Assembly: GCA_937625935.1 (NCBI GenBank)
Contig: OW569384.1
Coordinates: 368,433 to 432,432, forward strand
Source: Tetramitus jugosus
Taxonomy: Eukaryota; Heterolobosea; Eutetramitea; Acrasida; Vahlkampfiidae
Length of the DNA: 64,000 nt
Direction of reading: 5' to 3'
Below the pieces are notes generated by a model, which was not told where the DNA came from, searched no databases, and saw nothing but the letters and a program-made list of their open reading frames with translations. Shown one piece after another: positions 40,044 through 51,228 of this stretch. The position numbers and the translations under genes are program-made. Numbering within the stretch: the stretch's first letter is position 1; each line of letters opens with the position of its first letter.

Positions 40044-43000
40044 ATGCACTCTGTCCGATCATCCCCCAGTGTAGCAACACCCACTCCATCCTCCCAGAGG
40101 AAGATGGGTTACCACCAACAACAACAGACATCCATCGATGAAGAGGTATGTTCATTCTTAGTCGATCTGGAAGTTCTTGTATCAATCATTGGCGTGGCCA
40201 CTAATCCACAATACAATCTCTAAAGATTGATTGCATGAAAAATATTGAGGAAAGCTTAACAAGTTCATTGAAAGCTATTACCCATTTTGCTGATACTTTG
40301 TATCAAGAAAGAGATTTGTTGAGAGAGGATTTCGAGGAAGAAATTGATAACTATGAAGAGATTCTAAAATTGAGCAGAATGAAATTTAATGAAAAATTTA
40401 ACTCTCTTATTTTACCTTGTATTGATGAAGTATTAGAGTGCTTTCAATTAGCTGTTACGTTGCTTGGAAGGTGAGTTTTCCCTTTTTTTGCTGCAAAGAA
40501 TAATGGATCATTTGACTCTGACTTTTGTATCTTCAGCGATCCGGATCCACTCCGCATTCAGATGATTGTATTTGATAATACACCTGAGTTTGTGGCAACA
40601 CTTCTAGCATTTGTTGCGGTTCCTATTCCCTTTAGAACAAATCCTGACTTCAATGTGAGTATACTGACTCAGAAAACAGAAGGCATATTCTTGAACTTGA
40701 AGGTGTATGCCCTCAAAACTTTGACAAAATTCATAAGCATATGCTCCTATGAAGCAGCAAACATGTATGAAGATGAAGAGTAAGTTTCCTCTGAACTTTC
40801 ATTTCAATTTCTTCGAGTCGAGATCAAACGATGTTAATGATCCTTTTTGTGCAGAGAGGCATCCAGAAATATTGCAAAAGAATGTGCTGAATGTGTAGTA
40901 GAGGGACAAGGTTTAGAAGTGTTACTAAATTTCTTGGAGATTGATGAGAATGAATCAGTGAGAGTTGCAATTGCTGAAGCTCTTTTTTTCTTTATTGTTA
41001 GAAATGAAGTGGGAAGATTGGCTGTTGTGATTCAAAGAGGAATTACAACATTTGCTAGTTGTCTCGAAATCGAAACATCTGCTGTGATTAGGAGTTATTA
41101 TTGTGCAATATTAAGGGAACTTGGTTCTGTGTATCCTGAAGAGTTGCTGAAGGAAGAAATGATAACAGTATGTGATTTTATGCAACATGTAACATACCCC
41201 ACATGCCCAACATTCTGACGCATTTTCTTAGACTGCCAGCAAATTGTTAAATATTGACCCTTCTCCCGAAGTACGGGCCCTATCAGCTGAGATTTTGGAA
41301 GTATTGTTTAGAGGAGATCCTAGATCAATCAGATATCTGGATGAGAGCCAAATCGACTTGGTGACAATATTGAACGACAAGCTCATGCAAGATCAAAGTA
41401 GAGAAGTACTAGAAGCTATATGTAAACTACTAGAAACACTCTTTAGTCTCAAAGCACGCTTATTCATGAACAAGTTCATTCAAGTTGGAGGTTGGAGAGC
41501 TTTTATAAGATGTTTGAAAAACTGCAGTGTACGACCAGCATCACTCGCTATGAGAGCGCTTAGATGTTTACTTCAAAATGCTGATTACAACAACATGTTA
41601 GGAAAAACGATATCTTCTCATTTCTCTTCACTTTCGGTGTTATTGAAAGCTGCAATGGAGCAAGAAGAGAAAACTATGAAGAAACATTCGATTGCCCACA
41701 AGTTGTTGAAGGTCGAACTTGCTACCTGCTTAGGTCTAATATTTGCTCAAAATCCTGAGTGTAGAAGACATGTGCATAGTCAGCTCAGAGCTTTCCCAGT
41801 ATGGATGGCTTCTTTGAGGTCTGCCCTCCTCAAAAACTTATCACTAGCAGAAATGGACTATTACAGCAACATTTCGATTGTTGACTTCTCAGGTACATCA
41901 CTTATCACCGCTTTTCAAGTTGACGGGCCGGAGGGACCGGCAATCAAACTTCTCTTCATGGAGCAAGAAAGTCGTTACGAGTTAATGCAGAGTCAATCTT
42001 ACTACGAAGGTGATATTAAGAGAGAAATCAAATATGAGACCAACGAGTGCTCCATTGGAAAGATTGCCTCGTATATTTTCAGTTACGCTATCCATTTGAC
42101 ATTAAGTCCTTCAGAATATGAATCAGATAGAACGCCAAGGTCAAACTTAACTTCTCCTTTCACAAGCAGCCCAAGTACCATGAAAACCGGAGATAGTTTT
42201 GACAACGAAGATAGCGTCCATACTATGGAAGAAATTCGATCTCCCAATCACTTGTCATTGTACAATGAACAAAAGAGAGAAATGTCTCCCTTTAAGACAA
42301 TATCCCATAGTCTTGCGGAGAGCAGAACTGCCTTTTACTCTCAAGGAAGGAAAATACCAAGGACTCCTGGGGGATCTGACATAACAATCCGCCTCGCCGA
42401 CACGAGACATAACGTTGATAATGAAAATTTATCAGCAAGTGATTTTGCAATGTCAGACTCCTCAGATCGAAGATCAAATCAACCCCTTTTCCATAATTTC
42501 ATACCGAGAGATGGCTTTTTAGCTGACACAGAGTTTGAAATTCAATCAACTGTTTCAAGGGAAGGTAGTGAATTTAATCTGCAACCTCGAAAGAATAGAT
42601 ATATTTCTAATTTTCAAGAAGGAAATATTGAGTTTGAATACTCTCCTCAGTATCCTCCCCATGATGTCACTGAATCTGTAAGTGAACATATGCTTAGAAG
42701 GAAGAAGAAATCCCCTCCAGTGAAAACTCCTGCTCAAGTTCAGATGGAAAATGCAATGGTTCTCGCTAAAAAATTCGGTTCATATTACCTGGATGAGAAA
42801 GCGGTAAAGAGAAAGGAAAGAGCAGAGAAGAAATTCTTGGAAGCATATCGAATCCAATCTAGTCCATCTAGGTCCCCCTTCTCGAAGAATTCCATTAACA
42901 CTGGGGATGGCTTCGTGATGAGAAAGTACAATCCCTCACCTTCCCCACAAAAACTACAAAAATCCTGGACTGATACAGACGTGAAAGAAGGAGATCTATT

Positions 43001-43748
43001 CACCTTCGAAATCCCATTTGAAGACTGTAGAGTATCATCACTTGAAGCCCTAGCTCAAAAAGTCAGAAGGCATCAAAAAACAATCAAGAAGTACTTTATT
43101 ACTTGTCCCCAGGGTACTAATGCGAAAGGAAGAAGAACTTTCTTATCGGACATGGATAAGAACATTATGCCCAGAATATTAGAAACTATTACCGAACTAA
43201 CCAATTTGGCTCGCGAGAATGGTGAGGAAAGAGTTAAAATGACACTCTACTTGTGGCACGGAAGAGAGAGGGGCCACAGAACTTTACATAACAGGAACAT
43301 ACTTGACATAATTGCGTTTGTTAAGGAATACTTGGCAAGTCATAGTCCAGATAAGGACTTCAGCGAAACAGAAAATTTCTTGTCAGATTCTGAGTTGGAT
43401 CATGAAGAACAGAGAGACATGTCTGACGAAGAAAGAGATGTCCAGGTTGTGAGACAGATTTCTCAACAACACTCCAACTCTCCATTTGTCACTCTCCAAC
43501 AAGATGAATACCCACTCGAAGAACAAGAAAATCTTGATGACTTGGACGAGGAAGTACCTAACCAAGAGTTTGCATCTCACACAGAAGTGCCCACCTCCAC
43601 AGACAGACCGGAGAGAAAGAGAATTGTTTCGGACAACATGTATGGTATCGTCCCGGAAGATCAACAACAAGAGCAAACAATTACAGAGATTCTCATTCGT
43701 CCCAGTGAGGTCTCATTTGGTCTCACCCAAGACTTGCAGGATGAGTGA
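40044..43748 (+). CDS. ARM/HEAT-like repeat protein of unknown role, five exons (1139 aa)
   Basis: Exons are 40044-40145, 40226-40470, 40537-40779, 40855-41167 and 41232-43748; introns are 80, 66, 75 and 64 bases with GT-AG ends and consistent phases. An N-terminal segment with a Gln run precedes a coiled region (about 35-115) and then alpha-helical repeats with armadillo character, for example GLEVLLNFLEIDENESVRVAIAEAL and PEVRALSAEILEVLFRGDP (about 160-600). A disordered phospho-rich middle follows. A compact C-terminal domain (about 880-990) contains HQKTIKKYFITCPQG, LYLWHGRERGHRTL and ILDIIAFVKEYL. The C-terminus is acidic. No known family recalled; a scaffold role is plausible. Confidence 0.82.
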
Positions 43749-43987
43749 GACTCACACTTACTGACGACGAGTAAAAAATTGATTTTGTAAACTAGGGTTA
43801 CAACAACAGTCGCAAAATAAGTAAAAATAGCTTGTTCGATCAAAAATTACCGAAGCTGCATGAGAAGGCATACACCACCAAAGCTGCAGCTCCACAAAAG
43901 AAAAACACTCATTGCGTTCATCAATCACCATCATCATCATTGTATATAGACATCTTCTTCCCAAACAAACAACAACAAACAACAACA

Positions 43988-44827
43988 ATGAGCTTCTCTT
44001 CCAATCAACTGGATTCCATCCTCAGTGCATCCTACTCACAATTCACCAGTGATCCATCATTGAACTCATCCATCAATGACCTGTTGCCACCCAATCTCTA
44101 TGAAGACGAGGGATTTGTGCTGCCACCGAACAACAACAATGAAGGATTCTTGGATCAGGAGAAGAAAATCTCGCAACACTACAACAAGGGTACCACCACA
44201 CTCGGTTTCGTATTCAACAAGGGCATTGTCATTGCAGTGGACAGTCGTGCATCCATGGGATCCTACATTTCCTCTCAATCCGTCAAGAAGGTCATTGAGA
44301 TCAATCCCTACTTGTTGGGAACGATGGCCGGTGGTGCTGCTGATTGTCAATTTTGGGAGAGATACTTGGGCATGCAGTGTCGATTGTACGAATTGAGAAA
44401 CAAGAGACGTATCTCTGTTGCTGCCGCTAGCAAAATTCTGTGTAATATTGTTTATTCGTACAAGGGTTATGATCTCAGTATGGGTACGATGATTGCTGGA
44501 TGGGATCACACGGGCCCTAATCTGTTCATGGTGGACAATGATGGCACACGTCTCAAGGGAACTCGTTTCTCTGTTGGATCTGGTAGCATGTACGCGTATG
44601 GTGTGTTGGATCAGGGCTATAGACCTGATATGAGCGAAGAGGAGGCTTGTGAACTTGGTAGAAGAGCCATCTTCCACGCCACTCACAGAGATGCCTACTC
44701 TGGTGGTGTGATCAACGTGTATTTGATTAGAGAGGACGGATGGACCAAGATTAGTTCCACAGATATGGACAAGTTGCTGCCTAGATATTTGCCAGAACTC
44801 TCTGTTCCTCAACAAACACAACAATAA
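43988..44827 (+). CDS. PSMB5: 20S proteasome subunit beta type-5 (279 aa precursor)
   Basis: Chymotrypsin-like active subunit of the proteasome core. The propeptide of 68 residues ends before the catalytic T69 in [15 protein letters not shown], giving a mature chain of 211. Active-site residues D and K of the Thr/Asp/Lys set lie in AVDSRASMG and [21 protein letters not shown], and the C-terminal [11 protein letters not shown] and [20 protein letters not shown] are typical of beta-5. The frame extends upstream from a non-ATG codon, so ATG 43988 in ACAACAATGAGC is used. Convergent with the next gene. Confidence 0.97.
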   Translation: MSFSSNQLDSILSASYSQFTSDPSLNSSINDLLPPNLYEDEGFVLPPNNNNEGFLDQEKKISQHYNKGTTTLGFVFNKGIVIAVDSRASMGSYISSQSVKKVIEINPYLLGTMAGGAADCQFWERYLGMQCRLYELRNKRRISVAAASKILCNIVYSYKGYDLSMGTMIAGWDHTGPNLFMVDNDGTRLKGTRFSVGSGSMYAYGVLDQGYRPDMSEEEACELGRRAIFHATHRDAYSGGVINVYLIREDGWTKISSTDMDKLLPRYLPELSVPQQTQQ

Positions 44828-44934
44828 ATTTTCAATTCGTTAGATTTTACTGGGCGAAACATGCTTCTCGGAATTATACGACTCGGGGACTTTTGAAGGA
44901 AAAATTGTTTTATTAATGTTCTTCACAAATTGTC

Positions 44935-46920
44935 TTATTGAGCTGATTGAACTGTGCTCATGTTGAAGGAGATGTCTGCATCGGAATCAAAAGCCCATAC
45001 AATGCCTCTCTTGTCACTGCTTTCGATGATTCTTGAATCACCGAGCAAAATGGTTCTCACTTCATCCCACATTTGATCTGTCAAATCAAAGCGCTCCACC
45101 AAATTTTGTCTCAAGTTGTCTCTGAGATGCACTGCCAATAGTGATTTCTTTGTTTGTAATGCCTTGAACACAGCGTTCACAGTGTAGTTGAGATTCTTGG
45201 CATACTCGCGTTTTCTTTGAGCAACAATGTTAGCAAAGATCAATCCAGCGATCACAACAAACAGGGCAGTGATATGATACTGGTATGTGGCAGCAGTCTT
45301 GCGAACTCTGCACACAATGTTCATGTTTGGATTGGTGCTGAATGCAACAAACTCTTGTTCGTTGCCCTCGACTTGAAGTTGCAAGTTTTGTGAAGATTCC
45401 TTCATCAGTTGATATGCTTCTTTGAAAGCAGCATCGAACAACGCCTGGTCCAACACTTCTTGAGTGTCCTCCTCACTGTACATCTTGATATTCAACAAGG
45501 CATGCAAGTCTGTATTGTTCAATCGGTCATTCACGAGTTGACCGCATTCCTTCTTTCCTGCCAAATCAGACAACTCTTGTTGCATGAATGAAATCATCTT
45601 CATGGCAGCGTTGACAACCTTTTCATTCTTGACACAAATGGCATTCTTGATGATGAATGGATCCTCGCACTTCAAAAGTCTTCCCTGTGCACAGTAACCA
45701 TGAGTTGGACATGGCTGACAATCAGTAGTTCTAGTGAATCCGAGCAATCCCTGTGTAGTCACAGTGGATGAACTGCTGTTTGTTTTGAGAAGGGTGCCAT
45801 CAACCTCAGTGTCACAGTATGGTGGACCACGAGGCACAGAAGGATCATACACACTTCCAAAAATGACCAGATAACTGGCAATGATCAAAATGATCCACAT
45901 GAGACCGACCAATGAACCAACAAAGCACTTTCTGAAACTGAAAGAGTCATCCACTTCCTCAACAAATTGAGAAACATCAATATTGGTCAATCCGTTGCCT
46001 CCGATACTGATACGGGAGACATTACCAGGCAACAGAGAAAGTCTAGCTTGTTGTCTACTACCACCACCACTAATCGTGCTCAAATTTCCACTGCTCTTGC
46101 GCCCACTGCTCAAAATGTGTCTTGGAGTGGAGAGACCAGGTGAAATGACTTGTTGATCAGGTGAGAGATCACCACGAGAGATGGGACTGGCTGCTACAGT
46201 CGATGGAGACACCATCATGGATGGTGATTTTGCAGCATTTGCAGTTGCACTACTTGTTGATTTCAATGGAGATTCACCATCAATCACAACTGGAGCAGGT
46301 TGAGACAATTTGGATTGGAGTGATGCACTAATGACACCAACTGGTTTCACAGCATTCACTGGTCTTCTTCTCATTTCAGAAGTAGTGGCAGCAGTGGTAG
46401 ATTGAGGCACATCGGCTACAGTGGTCCGTCTCACACTTGTATCATCCCTTTCACCACTTGCACCACTGCCAACAGTAGTCAACAAGGGTTGATTGGACAC
46501 ATCAACTGCAATACTGTGACGATTAATAGGCTGGACGTTGGTCATGACTTCATCGTCATCATCTTCACCTTCCTGTGATGGAGCATTGATATCGACTGTT
46601 TGTTTCGTTTTCTTGCTTGGTCTACTCACTGCTGCTGATGATGATGATGATGTTTCTTCTTCATCATTGAATGGCAATGAAGTAGGTGTCATCTCTCTTG
46701 GTCTCTTCTTGTTGCTGTTGTTGTTGAGTGATGATGGTGGAGGTGTTTGATCCTGTTGTTGCTTCTCCTTTAGTGTCTGCTTGTACAATTGAAAATAAAA
46801 ATCCTTGTTTTGGTCAGTGGGGGGCAGAGTGACATGGAGACTAGTCAGTCTCTGCTTCAATTCCGCAATGGTAAAATTCTTGGCCAGAAGAGTGTCTGGA
46901 TCGACTGTCAATTGACTCAT
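44935..46920 (-). CDS. Inner nuclear membrane protein of HEH/MAN1 (Src1/Heh) type (661 aa)
   Basis: The architecture matches Src1/Heh proteins, which anchor chromatin at the nuclear rim and help nuclear-pore quality control. Residues 1-45 (LLAKNFTIAELKQRLTSLHV) look like a HeH/LEM-type helix-extended-loop-helix. A basic Ser/Pro-rich nucleoplasmic domain contains KKRPRE and SRPSKKTKQ nuclear-localisation-like motifs. Helix 1 is about 328-352, followed by a lumenal domain with paired Cys (CQPCPTHGYCAQGRLLKCED), and helix 2 about 547-568. The C-terminal domain with LLAVHLRDNLRQ and DQMWDEVRTILLGDSRI fits the MAN1/Src1 C-terminal winged helix. Length 661 is within the family range. Confidence 0.85.
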   Translation of the reverse strand: MSQLTVDPDTLLAKNFTIAELKQRLTSLHVTLPPTDQNKDFYFQLYKQTLKEKQQQDQTPPPSSLNNNSNKKRPREMTPTSLPFNDEEETSSSSSAAVSRPSKKTKQTVDINAPSQEGEDDDDEVMTNVQPINRHSIAVDVSNQPLLTTVGSGASGERDDTSVRRTTVADVPQSTTAATTSEMRRRPVNAVKPVGVISASLQSKLSQPAPVVIDGESPLKSTSSATANAAKSPSMMVSPSTVAASPISRGDLSPDQQVISPGLSTPRHILSSGRKSSGNLSTISGGGSRQQARLSLLPGNVSRISIGGNGLTNIDVSQFVEEVDDSFSFRKCFVGSLVGLMWIILIIASYLVIFGSVYDPSVPRGPPYCDTEVDGTLLKTNSSSSTVTTQGLLGFTRTTDCQPCPTHGYCAQGRLLKCEDPFIIKNAICVKNEKVVNAAMKMISFMQQELSDLAGKKECGQLVNDRLNNTDLHALLNIKMYSEEDTQEVLDQALFDAAFKEAYQLMKESSQNLQLQVEGNEQEFVAFSTNPNMNIVCRVRKTAATYQYHITALFVVIAGLIFANIVAQRKREYAKNLNYTVNAVFKALQTKKSLLAVHLRDNLRQNLVERFDLTDQMWDEVRTILLGDSRIIESSDKRGIVWAFDSDADISFNMSTVQSAQ

Positions 46921-47390
46921 TGTGCGTATAATGTGAATAAATGATGCTGAGATTGATCTTTTATTTTTCTGAGCGGTTTATTTGTTGTTTTGTGGCGGTT
47001 CTGGTGGTGGACAAAAAGTTTTTTGGCTCCAAAAAATTTGTGATCAACGGCAGGTCAGTTTTTTTGTGGAATGACACGAAGGATGCCGTTACAAAAGACG
47101 GAGTTGAGCAAATGTAAGAAACGAAATTTATGTGAATAAAAAGTTGTTTATTTTTTTTGGATGGGGTAGTATGGAACAGAGGTTGGTGTATGTTTCAACA
47201 AAATTGTGTGTGTGTTTGAAGAGAGTCTCCTGATTACTTTCCTACCTAAAAGAGACCAAAAGTGAGCCTGTTTTGGTGAAGGAATCGTATGGCGATCGTC
47301 ATTATCCCAATGCAGTCAATGATCAATCATCTTTCATCACAGAAGCTAGCAGATGAATCTTTGAATATCAATAATATTGACTGACACTCA
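46921..47390. other. Intergenic region between HEH/MAN1-like and H2A.Z, no gene seen
   Basis: A 470-base gap holding the HEH gene promoter and the H2A.Z 3' region. CCGTTA at 47086-47091 is a YAACNG-type site on the other strand. Poly-T runs are present. No open frame or RNA recognised. Confidence 0.35.
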
Positions 47391-47891
47391 TTACTCGGAT
47401 GGTGCACTTCTTGAGACTTGAGAAGCTGGCATCTCTTCGCCAGTCAAATCACCTTCCTTGCCCTTCTTGCCACCTGGAACAGCTCCAATCAATGACTTGT
47501 GAATGTGAGGAATGACACCACCACCTGCGATAGTACCCTTGATCAACTTGTCCAATTCTTCGTCACCTCTAATGGCCAATTGCAAATGTCTTGGTGTAAT
47601 TCTCTTGACCTTCAAATCCTTGGATGCATTACCTGCCAATTCCAAAACTTCAGCACACAAGTACTCGAGAATGGCAGCAGAGTAGACAGCAGAAGTAACA
47701 GCAACTCTGCTGGATCCGTGAACTCTGGATTTCAAATGTCTGTGGATTCTACCGACTGGGAATTGAAGACCAGCCTTGACAGAACGAGAGACTGGCTTGC
47801 TCTTTCTGGTGGAAGTCTTAGGGGTGCCAGTTGTTGTGGTGGCAGTTGGTGTTGAGTTGCTGATCTCTTGAGAGAGTTGAGTATCGGCCAT
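47391..47891 (-). CDS. Histone H2A.Z variant (166 aa)
   Basis: Nucleosomal H2A variant found at promoters. The histone fold starts [20 protein letters not shown], continues [19 protein letters not shown] and [20 protein letters not shown], with acidic-patch residues in [12 protein letters not shown]-type sequence (here [13 protein letters not shown]). The region [20 protein letters not shown] is typical of H2A.Z rather than canonical H2A. The N-tail is Thr/Ser-rich with few Lys before KSKPVSRS, and the C-tail (about 145-166) is longer than usual and ends SRSAPSE. Intronless; poly(A)-type gene. Confidence 0.96.
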   Translation of the reverse strand: MADTQLSQEISNSTPTATTTTGTPKTSTRKSKPVSRSVKAGLQFPVGRIHRHLKSRVHGSSRVAVTSAVYSAAILEYLCAEVLELAGNASKDLKVKRITPRHLQLAIRGDEELDKLIKGTIAGGGVIPHIHKSLIGAVPGGKKGKEGDLTGEEMPASQVSRSAPSE

Positions 47892-48154
47892 GTTTTTTGT
47901 ACAAATGAAGAGGATGCTATCTAAAGCTTATGTGTGTAGTGGGGAGATGTAATTGTGTTTTATTAGGACGACATGAAACAGTCAAAATAAAAAATCAACA
48001 ACATCGCTCGATCCAAGCCAAATTAACGGAGAGAAAAAGTGTAACGTCAAAAACCTGGACAAAATTTATTTTTTCTTAGATCCGACGAAACGGATTTTGT
48101 TCTCGATTTTACGGAGAAATGAAAGGGTGTACCCCCTAAATTCATTCATTGAGT

Positions 48155-50895
48155 TTATTTGGAGAGGGTGTCAACTTGGCGCAAGATAACATCACATAGG
48201 AGCAGTTGGTTGACTTCAGAGACTGGAAGCGTCTTGAACTCTGTGGTTTGGATATCTACAACTTCGTCGACAACTCCCAACATGCTAGATGCAGAGTTTT
48301 GAACGAGGTTGCAATGTTGAGTGATGATTGCTTCCTTGGATGCTTGTGACATGACCACATCAGCATTAAACACGTTCTTTGCACCTGAGAATTCAGACAA
48401 ACTGCGGCAAGAGCGGACCATTGGCAAATGGAGACATTTGACAGATGTTATCTCATCAGAGCTAGATGTAATGTTTGTGTAAACATGAGACATATCGAAG
48501 AATCGAGGTCCATATCTCTCGTTGTTTGGCCCAATCATTGGGTTGGCACCTGTCAAGTTGGCATGATCAGAAATGTTGATCGCTTTACCCAACAGACCTG
48601 CATTCGTGGAGATGAATGCTTGAGTGAAGACAATGTGCTTCACTCCCAAGTGTTGGAGGAATCTTACATAGTTGCCCCAATCAATTTTCATCTCTTCTTG
48701 CTGTGCGTGATCAATATCGGTTGATTTAAGACTCACGGCATAGAATTTCTTGCCTTCGTGCTCAAGCAATAAAATCTCAGCATTTTGTCCAATTAATCGA
48801 GATGCATTGGTCAGTGGTTCCACATCAACAATAGCGACATTGCGCTTCTCGCTCAACAATTTGACTAAATTCAAATCATAGTCCACGAGTGCAAGTTGAG
48901 GGACTTGGTCTAGTTGAGACAAAACACGAGTGGCAACATCTTGAAGCGCGTCAAATGAGATATTAGTATCATACTTGACCTTTTGTTCCTTGATGGATTG
49001 AAGTCTTTGTTCCAATTGTTCATAATTCAGTTTTCCGAATTGGACATTGGATTGTTGCTTGACTGGTGCGATTTGAGCAACCAAATCAGTAATTGATGTC
49101 AAGTGGCGGCCTTGAGAGAGGTAGACAGAAACGTTCAATCCCAAGTATCTGGCAGCATAGACAGTCGCAACGGAAGTGGTTCCGACAAAGTCAACACCAA
49201 ACTTCTTAGCCATCTGGTATTCACCATTGGAAGGCTCAGATGGACCACAGAATGACATGTACGATGGAGAGTGCTTTTGATTTTCTTGGTAAGGGAACAA
49301 GAATTGCTTCTTTCCGATCGATCCATCATTCAAATAGATCAAATATGGATGGAGAGGGGAGGAGGTATCATGGAAATGATACAAATCATACAGTTGAATA
49401 GTTTCAGTACTAGTGATGCTGGCGCTTGATGATTCTAAAATAAATGAGAAAAATTGATTGTTGGGGGTGAGAACGTTATGAAAAATAAAAAATGATTATG
49501 CTTTCACACAGAAAAAGAAGCAAACAAGCACATACTTCCATGAACCGAATGAGACAGGTTAGAGATACCTAGCGAGTACAAAACAATGGAAATGAATGAT
49601 GACTCTTCAACGGTGAATCCCTCTTCGTCACCAGCAACCACGATCAATTCATTTTGATTGTTCAATGCAATGTAACCATAATTGGATCCGGAGCATCTGA
49701 TTGGGAATTTGTTTAAATCGACAATGGAGACTCTTGACTTGAATTGCTCCGTACCGTTCGTTCTAGGATAGCAAACAATGTATGCAGTGTCAGACAATGG
49801 ATTTTCAGTGCTAATGTTCAATGATTTCTGAATATCGGACACAGTCTCATCTACTGCACTCTTCAATTCAGCACTCGTGTCAGGGAACGATCGTCTCACA
49901 ATAGGTCTCAAAATGGTTTCACTCAAGTGATCAATAGGGACAATATCAGGATGGTTGTTCAAATAGTCACCGATATTCAACAAAACCTTCTTTAGCAGAG
50001 TTTTCAAATAGATGACAGATTTGTTGGCATTGGTGTACACTTCCTCGTGATTCAATTCACTGCTACTCAGACCAGCTGCCAAATTGGTAACCATAGATAT
50101 GCCCAGAACACTCATTCCATATGCATGAGCAGTCACAACTTCAGGAACAGTGCTCATACCGACACAGGCACCTCCCAGGTTCTTTGCAGTAATGACTTCC
50201 ATTGGTGTTTCGAATGAAGGTCCACTCGTCCAGACATAGCTTCCTTCAAACAGTTGAATACCTTCTTCCTTGGCAATGTTTCGTGTAATTTCATTGATTT
50301 CATTGTCCCAGTAAGGAGGAACATTGTCTTGTTGCTGTTCTTGCTGTTGTTCTTGTCTTCTTGCCTTGGCCAAAACTTGCTCTGGCAATTCAAATTCACT
50401 CAATGGATCCTTTCTTGCCATAAATCTAAAATGATCAGTCAATAGACAGAGACTACCCAGTCCCATACCATCCAACATTCCACCAGTTGCATTAGTGACA
50501 ATGTATAGCTTTGTACCGAGAGCAGCCAACAATCTCACAATAAAACAGACTTCTTGCCATGGGATGCCCTCATACGAGTGAACTCTACCAGCAAAACAGA
50601 GAACAAGTGGATTGTTGCTGCCATCGGTGGATTGTGGAGGTTTCATGAAACCACAGATCAATTGACCATGATGACTGGCAACAGTGACTTTTGGCATATG
50701 GGGAATGTGATCATAGTCAATGGTGACTGTTTCATGGAGAACTGATGGAAAATCGCCGAGTCCACTTCCTAACACGACACCGACAGAGTGGGATGACCAA
50801 CGATTGCTGAGTTCAGAGCGCACATAGTTGGCAGCTTGTTTGATTTGATCAATCTCTGATTGAATTTTTTGATTTTCGTTATTGTTGTGAGTCAT
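48155..50895 (-). CDS. Triple-domain purine nucleoside phosphorylase, two exons (879 aa)
   Basis: PNP cleaves inosine or guanosine with phosphate. Exon 1 is 50895-49536 and exon 2 is 49434-48155; the 101-base intron (GTATGT...TTTTAG) splits a Lys codon in frame. Domain 1 (about 1-335) holds all catalytic motifs: VVLGSGLGDF, NATGGML, YVWTSGPSFETP, VGMSTVPEVV and MVTN. Domain 2 (about 345-620) repeats the fold with losses: AYIVCYPR for the phosphate loop, YMSFCGPSEPSNGEY and FVGTTSVATVYAARYLGLNV. Domain 3 (about 640-879) has VKHIVFTQAF, then DHANLTGANPMIGPNNERYG and ADVVMSQASKEAIITQHCN. Repeat spacing is about 293, near the 289 of human PNP. Domain 1 carries a Gln/Glu insert in place of the GPN-RFG loop that domain 3 retains. 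Confidence 0.9.
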
Positions 50896-51228
50896 GATTG
50901 TGTGTGTTTGTGTATGTATGTATGCGAGTGTGTGTAGGTGTGTCGATCTAAATTTCTTTTATCTATCTATATGTATAATTATGTACGAAAGAATCAAGTT
51001 TGTGTGTTTTTGTTTTTTCAACTTTTGGTGTATTGAGGATTGCAGCGACGTGTTTTTTTTACACTACGAGTTTGAGACAGAGACGGATTGCCTCTTCGAT
51101 TTCGAGGAGAAGTCTCGTTTTCTCCGTTTCTCCGATGAGCGAACTCCAAATGAACTAAAAGGTTTGTCCGCTTTTCATCTTCAACAACGAGTTCGCTGTC
51201 TGGCAAACACAACAACAAACTACACACA
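50896..51228. promoter_or_regulatory. Divergent promoter region, PNP and F-box/ankyrin genes
   Basis: A 333-base gap between divergent starts. It holds a GT-rich tract (50902-50945), a TATCTATCTATATG stretch (50962-50975) and an oligo-T run near 51053-51060. An open plus-strand frame of 112 codons here has untypical composition and was not called. Confidence 0.3.

Noticed and set aside
44066-44824. A 252-codon open frame antisense to proteasome beta-5
   Set aside because: Shadow of a highly conserved gene with biased codon use; no domain seen.
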